This document shows positions 1 through 8,458 of a DNA stretch of 64,000 nt, piece after piece. The position numbers and the translations under genes were made by a program. Origin of the DNA: Desulfobacterales bacterium. Its GTDB lineage: Bacteria > Desulfobacterota > Desulfobacteria > Desulfobacterales > JAHEIW01. The stretch is taken from contig JASJAN010000004.1 of assembly GCA_030066985.1 (NCBI GenBank), forward strand, positions 178,150 through 242,149, written 5' to 3'. The notes under the pieces were generated by a model that saw nothing but the letters and a program-made list of their open reading frames with translations, did not search any database and had not been told where the DNA came from. The stretch's first letter is position 1; each line of letters begins with the position of its first letter.

Positions 1-1035
1 GATTCCTTCGGCTTCATCCAGATCGGAAAACGGCAAAACAGTGCTGAATTGATTGACACGGCGGCGGGCAGAAAACCCGCCGACCAGACCAAAATGTTTA
101 TTGATGTATTCGCCCATTTTGCGGATGCCGACCTGGGTGGCGGTGTGCCCCAGGTTATCGATCATGCGATCCAGATCCTCCAGGGTAAAGACAACAACAA
201 TGTAATGTCTATGCCCGTTATTGCGGGCCAGATCGGTTTGATAGCGCACCTTAAATTGGCGCCTGGAATGCATACCGGTTAATTCATCCTGCAAATTTTC
301 GATGCTGTCGATGATCTCATCGTAAAAGGGATGCTGGAATTCCTCAAAGGCTTCAGGGGTGCCCTGAAAAACTATTTTTTTGCCATAAAGGGCCAATATG
401 TGATCGGAAATGAAAAATACATCCGGAATATCGTGACTGATTAAAACCGCCGTAAAACCATATTTTCTTTTGTATTCGGCGATCATACCCAGGATTGCAT
501 TCCGGCGAATGGGGTCCTGGCCGGTGGTCAATTCGTCGAACAAAACGATTTTCGGATCGGTTACCATAGCCCGGGCCAGCGCGGTTCGTTTTTGCATCCC
601 GCCCGAGAGCTCGGATGGGTATCTGTGAGCCACTTCAATGAGCTCGGTTTGCTCCAGACGGGCCATTATCCGGTCATGAATTTGCTTTTTGGTGAGTCGG
701 TTGAATTTTCTCAACGGCATGGCCACATTTTCATAAACCGTTTTAGAGTCAAAAAGCGCGTTGCTCTGAAACATGTAGCTGCACTGCGATAAATAGTCAT
801 TCCATTTTTTACGCGACATTTTTTCGATGGGCTGGCCTCGAAAAAGCACACTACCCTCTTCCGGTTTCAGCAGACCGATGATGTGCTTGAGTAGGACACT
901 TTTACCCTCGCCGCTTTTCCCGATGATGGTGGTCACATCACCTTCAGATATGGTTAAGTTGACGCCATCCAGGATGGTGCGCTGGCCAAATCGTTTGGTA
1001 ACATTTTTAAATTCTATTATAGGAGGGCTCATCAT
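1..1035 (-). CDS. Mla-type ABC transporter ATPase fused to a degenerate GGDEF-like domain (3' end outside window)
   Basis: Translating the minus strand from ATG 1035 (or the adjacent ATG 1032; AGGG lies just upstream) stays open to the window edge, giving about 345 residues. Residues 5-245 are an ABC ATPase: Walker A GKSGEGKS at 39-46, signature LSGGMQ at 143-148, Walker B with DELTTGQD at 167-174, and the H-loop His at 201. The GQDP variant is typical of MlaF/Ttg2A, the ATPase of retrograde phospholipid transport at the inner membrane. From about residue 250 the protein continues with DELTGMHSRRQF, a hydrophobic strand, IDNLGH and RRRVNQFSTVLP. These align with the landmarks of a diguanylate cyclase domain, but the GGDEF signature is replaced by RVNQF, so catalysis is unlikely. 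Permease and MCE-domain genes would be expected downstream, outside the window. The ABC assignment is firm; the GGDEF-like tail is inferred from motif spacing. Confidence 0.88.
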   Translation of the reverse strand, partial: MMSPPIIEFKNVTKRFGQRTILDGVNLTISEGDVTTIIGKSGEGKSVLLKHIIGLLKPEEGSVLFRGQPIEKMSRKKWNDYLSQCSYMFQSNALFDSKTVYENVAMPLRKFNRLTKKQIHDRIMARLEQTELIEVAHRYPSELSGGMQKRTALARAMVTDPKIVLFDELTTGQDPIRRNAILGMIAEYKRKYGFTAVLISHDIPDVFFISDHILALYGKKIVFQGTPEAFEEFQHPFYDEIIDSIENLQDELTGMHSRRQFKVRYQTDLARNNGHRHYIVVVFTLEDLDRMIDNLGHTATQVGIRKMGEYINKHFGLVGGFSARRRVNQFSTVLPFSDLDEAEGI

Positions 1036-1444
1036 GGCACCCTGTATACAGCCGATCAATTATCAACGTATGCCATCTGATCACATATCACCATCGTTTG
1101 TGTCTAACACAGTGCAACTTCTGTCGGCTCTAGGGCAACACTTCGGGCGGGACTTAACGATCACATGGGTGGGGTATCGCTTCATGAGGGCAGGCGACAT
1201 TCCCCAAAATGGTTACCAACGTCCCGGTAATGAGAAGGGCATCCCAGGGATTACACAATAATTTCTTTGCTGAATAATTGACAAACAGGTCAAAGGACCT
1301 GGAACGGTTTAATACCAATACCCTTTATAATATCCTAATCATAAAATGGAATCATGCAAGGCGGGAAATGAGGATAAAGCGGTAAATAGCAGGCGCTGGC
1401 AATAAAAAGCAAATAGTTATCTATACCCATGCGGTGGTGACCGT
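1036..1444. other. Intergenic region without a recognised gene
   Basis: This region lies upstream of the ABC ATPase and downstream of the hydrolase. It holds a short palindrome, CAGGTC-AAAG-GACCTG at 1289-1304. I see no convincing ORF or RNA gene. Confidence 0.5.
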
Positions 1445-2131
1445 TCACGGTTGCGCGCTCAGCCAGTTCAAGGCGGCTTTCAATATCTGCGCGTAGGTAT
1501 CATCCTGGGATATCGGATGGTTTTTGGGTACCCGAAAAGAATGATCACCCCCCTCAATGATTTCTAAGTGCCAGTGCGCTTTCAGGCGATCCAGCACCGA
1601 ATCGAGACGCTCCAGATCACACAGGGCATCACGCGTGCCGGCCAAAAAAAGCATCGGGACCTTTATCTGGTATAGGTGGGCGTCCCGTAATTGGTCCTTT
1701 TTTCCGGGGGCATGCAGCGGATATCCCAGAAAAATCAGCTGGCTTACCGGAAGCAGATCTTCGGCCACCATCTGGGAAGCGACGCGTCCGCCCATGGATT
1801 TTCCGCAGGCAACAATACTTTGCGGGCTAAATTCGGGATGGGTATTCAAAAAATGATATACACGTTGCCAGGTTTGAACCAGTTTGGCTTGGGAATCGGG
1901 AGATTTTTTTCCTTTTTCCTTGTAAAGAAAATTAAACCGCAGCGTCAGATATCCCGCCTGCACAAGTTCCCGGGATACATATTTAATCAGTGGATTATGC
2001 ATGTCATTGGCGGCACCGTGAGCAAAAATAACACCCCTGGTTTTTTGGCGCTCAAAATTCTCGGGTACCGAAAGGATCCCTGAGACGCTCTCGGTTTCTC
2101 CCACCGGGATCGACACATTTTGGGTGATCAT
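1445..2131 (-). CDS. Alpha/beta hydrolase (KANL3/Tex30-like, dienelactone hydrolase superfamily)
   Basis: The product is about 228 aa. The nucleophile elbow is GKSMGGR (GxSxGG), preceded by strand-turn segments such as GVIFAHGAANDMHNP, which forms the oxyanion region. The acid is probably the Asp in LAGTRDALCD and the base the His in GGDHSF near the C-terminus, so the Ser-Asp-His triad is complete. The reading frame extends upstream to 2296, but ATG 2131 is preferred. It has GGAG eight bases upstream, and the extension (Cys-rich, charged) does not resemble the family. There is no signal peptide, so the enzyme is cytoplasmic. The substrate is unknown. The gene is divergent from the radical SAM gene at 2488. 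Confidence 0.85.
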   Translation of the reverse strand: MITQNVSIPVGETESVSGILSVPENFERQKTRGVIFAHGAANDMHNPLIKYVSRELVQAGYLTLRFNFLYKEKGKKSPDSQAKLVQTWQRVYHFLNTHPEFSPQSIVACGKSMGGRVASQMVAEDLLPVSQLIFLGYPLHAPGKKDQLRDAHLYQIKVPMLFLAGTRDALCDLERLDSVLDRLKAHWHLEIIEGGDHSFRVPKNHPISQDDTYAQILKAALNWLSAQP

Positions 2132-2487
2132 TTTGTTGACTCCGTTTTTAAATTTTTCAATACTTTTTTGAGCCAGTAGTGAATTGGCGCCATATTTCTG
2201 TAATGCGCAAACACTTAGGCAACGATGGCTGCGGAATAAAATTGTTTTGAAAAAAGCTGAAATTCGATCATAACCACCTCCCATTGGCAACCACACTATC
2301 GAATCGATATAATGCCGCTTGTTGAGAATTATTCTGTGTCTAACAATGCTTGGGCCTGAGAGTCAAGTGCAATGGTGCAGGGCTTGACAAACAGATCGTT
2401 TCCATCAACAATGCAGTGTCTCGCAGCCCGGAGCGCCAACTGTTTTGATTCAATCACCTTCTATGGAATATTTCGAAAGGATTATTT

Positions 2488-3480
2488 TTGTCTGAATTTA
2501 AAATCAATCGATTGATATCCGGCGGATTGATTACCAACTACTTTTGCACATCGCGCTGCAAGCATTGCCTGTATAATTGCAGCCCGGCCTGGGAAAAGGA
2601 TTATATGACGCCGCAGGTCGCCGAAGAAAACCTGCGGTCCATCAAGCAGCTGGGATGTACGGCAGTGCACATCGGCGGCGGGGAACCCCTTTTAAGACCC
2701 GAAAAGCTGGCAACGATTCTCGAAGTGGCAGCTGCCGTCGGTGTTGACGTCGATTATGTCGAAACCAATTCGTCCTGGTTTAAGGATGAGGACTCGGCAG
2801 CGGCCATGCTGTCGCACCTGCATCAAAAGGGCCTGCAGACGCTGCTGGTATCCATCAGCCCATTTCATAACGAATATATTCCATTGGCGAAGATGAAAGG
2901 CGTTGTGGATGCCGCCCGCAAAACCGGTATCAGCATATTCCCATGGGTATCAGACTTTTTAGGGGACCTTTCCCAGTTGGACGGCAGCGGCACCCACTCG
3001 CTGGCAGAATATGAAGCTTTGTTCGGCGAAAAATATATGAAAAATCTGCCGCAACGCTACTGGATCCACCTGGGCGGCCGGGCATTAAAAACGTTTAGAC
3101 CCTTTTTTGCGGAAAAATCTGCGGAACAAATCCTAAATGAGAATGCCGGAGGTTGTGCGGGAGAGCTGACAAACACGGGGCATTTTCACCTGGATCTTTT
3201 TGGCAATTACATTCCCGGACTTTGTGCCGGTCTTTCCATCAGAAGAGAGGACTTAGGCCAGCCGATTGGGGCCGATACATATCCGGTTTTATCGACCTTG
3301 TTTGCAAAAGGCATCCGGGGTATTTATAAAATGGCCGAAGAGACCTTTGATTTCACACCCGCAAACCCTCGTTACATCAATAAATGCGATCTGTGCACAG
3401 AAATTCGAACCCTATTCGTCCAACACAATTTCGGCGGCCCCTACGAACTCAACCCCAAAGAATTCTACACCAATCCCTGA
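2488..3480 (+). CDS. Radical SAM protein
   Basis: The product is 330 aa and starts at TTG 2488 behind GAAAGG. The radical SAM [4Fe-4S] motif CTSRCKHC (CxxxCxxC) sits at residues 22-29, and HIGGGEPLL is the GGE SAM-binding segment. Later cysteines (GGCAGE, GLCAG, and KCDLC near the C-terminus) could bind an auxiliary cluster, as in SPASM or twitch subfamilies, but their spacing is not a canonical SPASM. No peptide precursor or partner enzyme is adjacent, so the reaction cannot be assigned. The gene stands alone, convergent with the AraC/MGMT gene and followed by a large hairpin at 3687-3783 that may terminate both. Confidence 0.88.
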   Translation: MSEFKINRLISGGLITNYFCTSRCKHCLYNCSPAWEKDYMTPQVAEENLRSIKQLGCTAVHIGGGEPLLRPEKLATILEVAAAVGVDVDYVETNSSWFKDEDSAAAMLSHLHQKGLQTLLVSISPFHNEYIPLAKMKGVVDAARKTGISIFPWVSDFLGDLSQLDGSGTHSLAEYEALFGEKYMKNLPQRYWIHLGGRALKTFRPFFAEKSAEQILNENAGGCAGELTNTGHFHLDLFGNYIPGLCAGLSIRREDLGQPIGADTYPVLSTLFAKGIRGIYKMAEETFDFTPANPRYINKCDLCTEIRTLFVQHNFGGPYELNPKEFYTNP

Positions 3481-3686
3481 TGTGCTTTAATCAAGCAACC
3501 CATCAAAATTAATTCGCTAAATACATCTGACCGCAAAAGGATATTTGGAATTGTTAAATTAGCACCCAGAATTAAGAAATTTTTTTGATGAGCCCCGCTT
3601 ATAAAAAGCTCTAAAGAAAGAGGCAATAAGAACCATTTTGAGAATGGTATTGAAAAAATTTCGTTGTAATAAATAAATGAGGTAGT

Positions 3687-3783
3687 TTTTCGCTGAGCAA
3701 GGCCGCACAAGAATCTTAGCCCTCGACGTACTAATAGTACTTCGAGGGCTAAGATGTGCGGAGAACACCGCTCAGCGAAAAAA
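3687..3783. repeat. Long imperfect palindrome between convergent genes
   Basis: The outer arms TTTTCGCTGAGC (3687-3698) and GCTCAGCGAAAA (3770 onward) match. Inside them CCGCACA pairs with TGTGCGG, and ATCTTAGCCCTCGA pairs with TCGAGGGCTAAGAT around the centre ACTAATAGT. The result is a hairpin of about 95 nt between the convergent genes ending at 3480 and 3791. It may act as a bidirectional terminator or be a dispersed palindromic repeat. Confidence 0.8.
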
Positions 3784-3790
3784 TAACCAT

Positions 3791-4651
3791 TTAGTTATTG
3801 CAACGAACGGATTCCCAGCCAAGTATGGCCAGCTTCCTGGCCTTCCCGCCGCCGTAATTTCCAAAATCCGCAGTTTTGCGAATCACCCGATGACAGGGGA
3901 TCACAAACGGTATCGGATTACTTCCGACGGCATTGCCGACGGCACGTGACGCTTTGGGCATCCCGATGTAGGCGGCTACATCTTCATAAGAGACCACCGC
4001 CCCCATGGGTATCCGGACGAGCGCCTCCCAGACTTTGATTTGAAAATTCGTGCCGTTTAAAACCAGATGCAGAGGTGTTGTGTTTTGTTCGGCCAGGGGA
4101 TTGAATACCCGATCAACAATATGCCGGGTTGTATTCGGTTTTTCAGTTAAAGTTGCATTTTTCCACCTGGATTTCAAACCTGACAGAGCTGCCTGCCGAT
4201 TTTGATTTTGGACAAAATTCAAACCGCAGATACCCCTGTCGGTGGTTGCCAGCAAACATTCGCCGAACGGGGTGGCATGATATCCGTATGCGATTTCAAG
4301 ACCCTTGCCCTTGGCCTTGTACTCTCCGGGGGTGACGGCTTCACAGGTAACAAATAAATCGTGTAGGCGGCCCGGGCTGGTCAGGCCGGCTTCATAGGTA
4401 ACGTCTAACAGGTTAATCGACTTTTCCAGCAAGATTTTGGCGTGCTCTTTAGTCAAATATTGCAGAAACCGTTTGGGGCTGATTCCCACCCAGCGGCTGA
4501 AAAGCCGCTGAAAATGGTATTCGCTCATGTGAATCTTTTTGGCAATTTCTTCCAAACCCGGTTGGGAGTGAAAATTGTCGATCAAAAATGTGATGGCTTT
4601 TTCGATGCGCTCATAGTCAATGGCAGCCTGGGAAAATGTTTCAGCGGTCAT
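3791..4651 (-). CDS. AraC-type regulator fused to O6-methylguanine-DNA methyltransferase (Ada-like without the zinc domain)
   Basis: The product is 286 aa. Residues ~15-110 form an AraC helix-turn-helix domain (EEIAKKIHMSEYHFQRLFSRWVGISPKRFLQ). The C-terminal ~165 residues are a methylguanine methyltransferase with the acceptor-cysteine motif PCHRVIR, preceded by VSYEDVAAYIGMPKASRAVGNA. It would transfer alkyl groups from damaged guanine irreversibly to its own cysteine. The N-terminal Cys4 phosphotriester domain of E. coli Ada is missing, so methyl-phosphotriester sensing is not expected. The start ATG 4651 has AAAGGGGGA upstream. This two-domain layout is common in bacteria. Confidence 0.93.
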   Translation of the reverse strand: MTAETFSQAAIDYERIEKAITFLIDNFHSQPGLEEIAKKIHMSEYHFQRLFSRWVGISPKRFLQYLTKEHAKILLEKSINLLDVTYEAGLTSPGRLHDLFVTCEAVTPGEYKAKGKGLEIAYGYHATPFGECLLATTDRGICGLNFVQNQNRQAALSGLKSRWKNATLTEKPNTTRHIVDRVFNPLAEQNTTPLHLVLNGTNFQIKVWEALVRIPMGAVVSYEDVAAYIGMPKASRAVGNAVGSNPIPFVIPCHRVIRKTADFGNYGGGKARKLAILGWESVRCNN

Positions 4652-5340
4652 GTTTGTCCCCCTTTTTTTAGCCTAAAATAGTCCATATGCAGTGCATCTG
4701 CCACCCGATTCTTGCGGTTTTTCACCTTTCGGTTGGCCCAAGACAAAAGCGCCAACAATCTCAAATATCTGGTCATGGTGTTGCTGCCGGATTAATTATC
4801 TACATATCGCTTATCAGAAAATGACATGCCCGGTTCTCAGGCCTGCAGCATCGGAGATATAGATCGATAACTCAGGATAAAGAAGCTGAGCACACCCATG
4901 GATATGGCAGCGAAATTTAAAAAAACATCTGATTTTTGAGCCGAAAAAGCGTAAATTTGGACACGCGCTGTATCTCCTTGTGGGTTTTGATGGCTGGGCC
5001 GAAGATTTAGCCTAACAGATTGAAAACCATATTCTTTTAATGCAAAACGCCCAAATCACAACCATTATGTATGGCATCTGTTACCTAATTTTCATTCATT
5101 TGTTACACACTAATTTTTAAATTGCAACAACCGTCATTTTAATAAGGCTCTGTTATTTATATAAATATATGATATTGGGGTTTTTGCATACTTTTTGCAG
5201 ATTTAGAACTTGATCATAACATTGCAGACAATGAAACAGATGCTGCCGTGGGTCGCAAGGTCAATTTCTCCATCACATGTCGGATGCTGGTTAAATCTCG
5301 TAAATTTTTCAAGGCGTTAAGAAAGTAAGGTGAGCACCAT
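4652..5340. other. Long AT-rich intergenic region
   Basis: About 690 bases separate divergent genes. I see no ORF with coding character, no tRNA-like T-loop and no clear riboswitch. The half nearer 5340 is very AT-rich (TTATTTATATAAATATATGATAT near 5150-5175) and probably holds the promoter of the PilZ gene, but I cannot place it with confidence. Confidence 0.4.
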
Positions 5341-5934
5341 ATGATTTCCGCACTGCAACGGTCCACTAAATTAGGAAAAGATTTCACTGCAAAATCTGCT
5401 GGCGATCGAAAGATGAAGGATTATGAAATCATCGCTCAATTGTACTATTTAATAAAAAATCTGTCTGAGGAGCAGAAAAAGGATCTTTTCAAGCAATTTC
5501 TTAACGGGAACATGACCAACTTTTTGTTAAAAGCAGCCATCGATATGTCATCCGAGCAGCAGTTTATATTTATGAAACATCTGGAAGAAATGCAGCCCCA
5601 AGCCGAGCAGCCAGACCGCAGGGCAAGCGCCAGAAAGGATTGCCTGATAAACGTCCATTTTAAAATTCGAGGGCAAAAATTTCGCAGCTATATTCTGGAC
5701 ATCAGCAAATCCGGCGCCTTTATTGAAACCAGCGACCGGTTTTCCAGCGGTTTAAAAATGCTGCTTCGGTTCTCATCTCCCGAAAACCGCCAAGCATTAA
5801 ATCTTATCGGTGAAATCGTCTGGGCTGATTCCCGCGGTGTTGGTGTGAAGTTTATCCATCTCACAGGCGATCAAATCCGCGTATTGAAATCTTTTACCGA
5901 AAAAACTGACGAGGTTTTGGAGATCACTAGTTAA
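5341..5934 (+). CDS. PilZ domain protein with an N-terminal helical region
   Basis: The product is 197 aa. The C-terminal ~110 residues carry the c-di-GMP-binding PilZ signature: an RxxxR-type stretch in RRASARKD, then DISKSGAF (D/NxSxxG) about 25 residues later, and a closing GVGVKFIHL strand. The N-terminal half (YYLIKNLSEEQKKDLFKQFLNG) is predicted helical and has no recognised domain. It is probably a cytoplasmic c-di-GMP receptor. ATG 5341 has AAGGTGAG upstream; an internal ATG at 5413 is the alternative. A second PilZ gene lies at 13438. Confidence 0.88.
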   Translation: MISALQRSTKLGKDFTAKSAGDRKMKDYEIIAQLYYLIKNLSEEQKKDLFKQFLNGNMTNFLLKAAIDMSSEQQFIFMKHLEEMQPQAEQPDRRASARKDCLINVHFKIRGQKFRSYILDISKSGAFIETSDRFSSGLKMLLRFSSPENRQALNLIGEIVWADSRGVGVKFIHLTGDQIRVLKSFTEKTDEVLEITS

Positions 5935-5937
5935 CAC

Positions 5938-6020
5938 GGAAGTTAAATAGTCAAATAGTTGATTCGTTAAATGGTTGGAATCCTCTGACCAATTGATGTT
6001 TAGATTAATTGACTATTTTA
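5938..6020. repeat. Inverted word-repeat element
   Basis: The left part repeats an AGTCAAATAGTTGATT-like word. The right part, ATTAATTGACTATTTT, is its inverse. The element lies between the convergent PilZ and recX genes and runs into the 3' end of recX. Confidence 0.55.
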
Positions 6021-6501
6021 CATAGTTTCGAATCACAGAAGGGTGGAATCCACGCGAGTACAGAAAGCGATATATCTTATCGCTTCTTTTTTTTGGATCG
6101 GGTTCGCGCGCAAACGTCTTCTTTTTCTTTTCTAAAATCCGGCTGGCGTGTACATATTCATCAACTCCGGGGTATTCCGCCGAAAGAATCCTATCGATTG
6201 CGTCACCCCTTAAACGTTTCCTTTTTAACGCCAGTCGAATATAGCGTTTGCCGAAACACTTGCGTTTAAGCTGTAAAATATAAAGCCGGGCGGTTTTTTG
6301 GTCATCGATATAATTGAAACGCTCGCACTTTTCTATCACCCCATTGATAACGTCGCTCGCAAATCCCCGTTGCTGCAGTTTCCGTTTTAATTCGTATTGC
6401 GAATGGTCGCGATACGTTAAAATTCGAACCGCGGTATTCATCGCCTGCTGGTCATTCTTCTTATCAGGAGACGTAAGGCTCTGTATTCTGTCATCTGTCA
6501 T
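6013..6501 (-). CDS. recX: RecX family regulatory protein
   Basis: The product is 162 aa, within the usual RecX length. It is all helical, with the family pattern YRDHSQYELKRKLQQRGF, YIDDQKTARLYILQLK and GKRYIRLALKRKRL, matching the three-helix repeats. RecX caps RecA filaments and modulates recombination and the SOS response. recA is not in this window. The first codons (MTDDRIQS) lie inside a CTGTCATCTGTC-type repeat, so the repeat appears to have supplied the start. No good Shine-Dalgarno sequence precedes ATG 6501, and an internal ATG at 6441 (MNTAVRIL) is the alternative. Confidence 0.85.
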   Translation of the reverse strand: MTDDRIQSLTSPDKKNDQQAMNTAVRILTYRDHSQYELKRKLQQRGFASDVINGVIEKCERFNYIDDQKTARLYILQLKRKCFGKRYIRLALKRKRLRGDAIDRILSAEYPGVDEYVHASRILEKKKKTFAREPDPKKRSDKIYRFLYSRGFHPSVIRNYVK

Positions 6502-6632
6502 CTGTCTTCTAATCTCTGCTTGCCGCGCCGACTTGTGGGGTCGTAGCCCTCAGGGCGGAGCCCCAAGCTCGTTAGAGCGAAGACGGGTCATCTGTTTTCC
6601 GCCCTCTGTCCTCTGACTTCTGTCCTCTGTCT
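6487..6632. repeat. CTGTC/CTTCTG word-repeat element with a GC-rich core
   Basis: Quasi-tandem words (CTGTCATCTGTC, CTCTGACTTCTGTCCTCTG) flank a GC-rich core with a GGGGTCGTAGCCC...GGGCGGAGCCCC-like foldback. Similar composites occur at 49811-49926, 55635-55732 and 60957-61036. It fills the gap between the TraB gene and recX and enters the recX 5' end. Confidence 0.7.
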
Positions 6633-7469
6633 TTAATCCGGCAGCCAGGGCCCTTTAACCTGGTAGCCATCGGCAAGAAGCAAACGGCTCATTCCCTTTA
6701 GATGCGGTGCCCCCAGGAAAGCAACGACATCCCCCTGGGCCAACTCCGCTTGCATCCTTTTAAAAAACACTTCATCGCGACGATCAATAATGGTGTGATG
6801 CCGGCTTGGAAAGCGGATACCGGAAAGTCGCAGTTTTTCCAGATCACCCTTCAAATAGGACTTGACGTAATCATTGGCCAGTGTTTCCCAATGATCCGTC
6901 TGCTTGAGAAAATACATGATTTTCTCGTGTGAAATATTTTTCAACACCGTTATTTGTTCTTCAATGCTTTCAAGAAACACGACCTGTTTGCCCAACTCTT
7001 GCGCCACATTGTATCCTTCCATATCGACCGAATATTTCCAGCCATTGCGCCGCAAGTAGGTGGACCACAGCGTAAAAAACGCCAGCCAAGGATGCATGCC
7101 TTTCACCAAATCGTAAACGGTCTCTCTGAGGCTGTCTTTACAATAATGAACAAATTGAGTTGAATTTCTCAGCCGACAAACTGGTATCAAGGCACCGGTG
7201 ATGCCGGCAATGGTTTGATCATCCAGCTCATCAAAGAGATGATAGGACGATTCCGGATCTATACCAGCTTGCCTGACCCGGGCCATGTTATCCTCATCCA
7301 GCGGGCCTTCAAAAATGGCCACCCGAGCATCTTGCAGACAGCGGCGCAGCGAATCTCGAAAGCTATAGGGAAAGAAATGGGCGGTGCCGACAAGCTGAGA
7401 GCTGTTGCCGTTTTTTTGTACCTGCCAGATCATTTTAAGCTTTTTTTGTTTTGATTTAATTGAAAACAT
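6633..7469 (-). CDS. TraB/GumN family protein
   Basis: The product is 278 aa. The N-terminal segment SQLVGTAHFFP and the C-terminal FLGAPHLKGM match the paired GTxH and GxxHLxG motifs of the TraB/PrgY/GumN superfamily, a proposed metalloprotease-like Tiki fold. An acidic EGPLDE follows the first motif, as is usual. No signal peptide or lipobox is visible, so a cytoplasmic location is likely. That is closer to PrgY/TraB than to secreted GumN. It lies 18 bases after the GNAT-like gene in the same orientation, so the two are probably co-transcribed. Substrate unknown. Confidence 0.83.
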   Translation of the reverse strand: MFSIKSKQKKLKMIWQVQKNGNSSQLVGTAHFFPYSFRDSLRRCLQDARVAIFEGPLDEDNMARVRQAGIDPESSYHLFDELDDQTIAGITGALIPVCRLRNSTQFVHYCKDSLRETVYDLVKGMHPWLAFFTLWSTYLRRNGWKYSVDMEGYNVAQELGKQVVFLESIEEQITVLKNISHEKIMYFLKQTDHWETLANDYVKSYLKGDLEKLRLSGIRFPSRHHTIIDRRDEVFFKRMQAELAQGDVVAFLGAPHLKGMSRLLLADGYQVKGPWLPD

Positions 7470-7487
7470 ATGATCCCATCAGCGCGC

Positions 7488-8366
7488 TTAACGCGTTTTC
7501 CCCAAATCGCGCAAGATATTCAAAAAGGACATTTTTTTTGCTTTCAGCTCACCCATTTCATATCGGCGGGAGGGCATTGCGCCCCACTTTTCCTTAAAAC
7601 GACGAATACCGGCGTTTACTCCCAGTCCAAGATGAATGTATGGCTTCTGATATTCCAGGCTCAGCTTAATCAGCTCAAAACATAAAAGATCCGATGCCCC
7701 CACAACATAATTTTTCTTGGAATGGCACCCGATAATGTAATTGGAAAATTTGCTGGCTTCAAGGTCAACCACATAAAAGGCGCTCAACCGATGGTCTTTA
7801 TTCCATGCATTTAGCACAAAGGCCTTATCCGCCGCGGCCACAAAATCCGGCATTTTAAACAACAGCCGCTCCACGCGCTTTGACAACTGTTTGCGCTCGG
7901 CAAATTCCTGCATCAGATCATAATGGTCGCGCTGCATGCGCGGTGATAATTCCACCCGTAAACTCTCAAGCGCTTTTCTCAGATTGCGTTTTACCGGGCT
8001 GCGGATCGTTGGCGCTTGGGTCTCCAGCGTATAGTAAACATCGCTTTGGTGTTCGCGGCAGTTGACAGCCAGGGACGACGGCATTTGCGGTGCAACCAGC
8101 GAAATGAATTCGGGACGGAATGTTTCTTTTACTTTGGATAAAATATTTTTTAATGCTTCACTGGTAAAATTATCTTCCAGGGGGTAGCCGATCAGGATGA
8201 GCCAGTTTGCTTTGAGGCATATAAAAAAATCATCCATTAGAAACGGCTCCCCGCCGGATACAAAGGTCATCAACTGTACGCAATGCTCCGGTACATAGGC
8301 CCGGTTCAAAATATAGGCTTCTTCCTCAGCGCTAAGCATATCATTACTCAGATTAAAATGGGCCAC
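7488..8366 (-). CDS. GNAT-like acyltransferase (FemAB/BioF2-type fold)
   Basis: The product is 292 aa. No strict catalytic motif is visible. The C-terminal half resembles GNAT/FemAB-type proteins: AFVLNAWNKDHRLSAFYVVD, then an ASDLLCFELIKLSLE helix, then HLGLGVNAGIRRFKEKWG. The last stretch is a typical end for DUF2156/BioF2-like N-acyltransferases. The N-terminal 120 residues are not recognised. Substrate and donor cannot be inferred. The start ATG 8366 has no strong Shine-Dalgarno sequence. It precedes the TraB-family gene in a likely two-gene operon. Confidence 0.65.
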   Translation of the reverse strand: MAHFNLSNDMLSAEEEAYILNRAYVPEHCVQLMTFVSGGEPFLMDDFFICLKANWLILIGYPLEDNFTSEALKNILSKVKETFRPEFISLVAPQMPSSLAVNCREHQSDVYYTLETQAPTIRSPVKRNLRKALESLRVELSPRMQRDHYDLMQEFAERKQLSKRVERLLFKMPDFVAAADKAFVLNAWNKDHRLSAFYVVDLEASKFSNYIIGCHSKKNYVVGASDLLCFELIKLSLEYQKPYIHLGLGVNAGIRRFKEKWGAMPSRRYEMGELKAKKMSFLNILRDLGKTR

Positions 8367-8417
8367 AGCACCACACAGGCAAGCCCGGACCTTCCAAACA
8401 CATTCTCAATATGAACA

Positions 8418-8458
8418 GATTTTTTTCTGTGTTCTCTGTGTGCTCCGTGGTTATGTTT
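8418..8458. repeat. Short word-repeat element at the aldolase 3' end
   Basis: TCTGTGTTCTCTGTGTGCTCCGTGG is a run of related CTGTG words. It overlaps the stop region of the class II aldolase gene and is one member of the window's word-repeat family. Confidence 0.5.

Noticed and set aside
827..1261. Plus-strand 144-aa ORF over the ABC ATPase start
   Set aside because: Antisense to a clearly coding Walker-motif gene and without family features.
5090..5200. Sigma-54 promoter near TTGGGGTTTTTGCAT before the PilZ gene
   Set aside because: The GG and GC elements are seven bases apart instead of ten.
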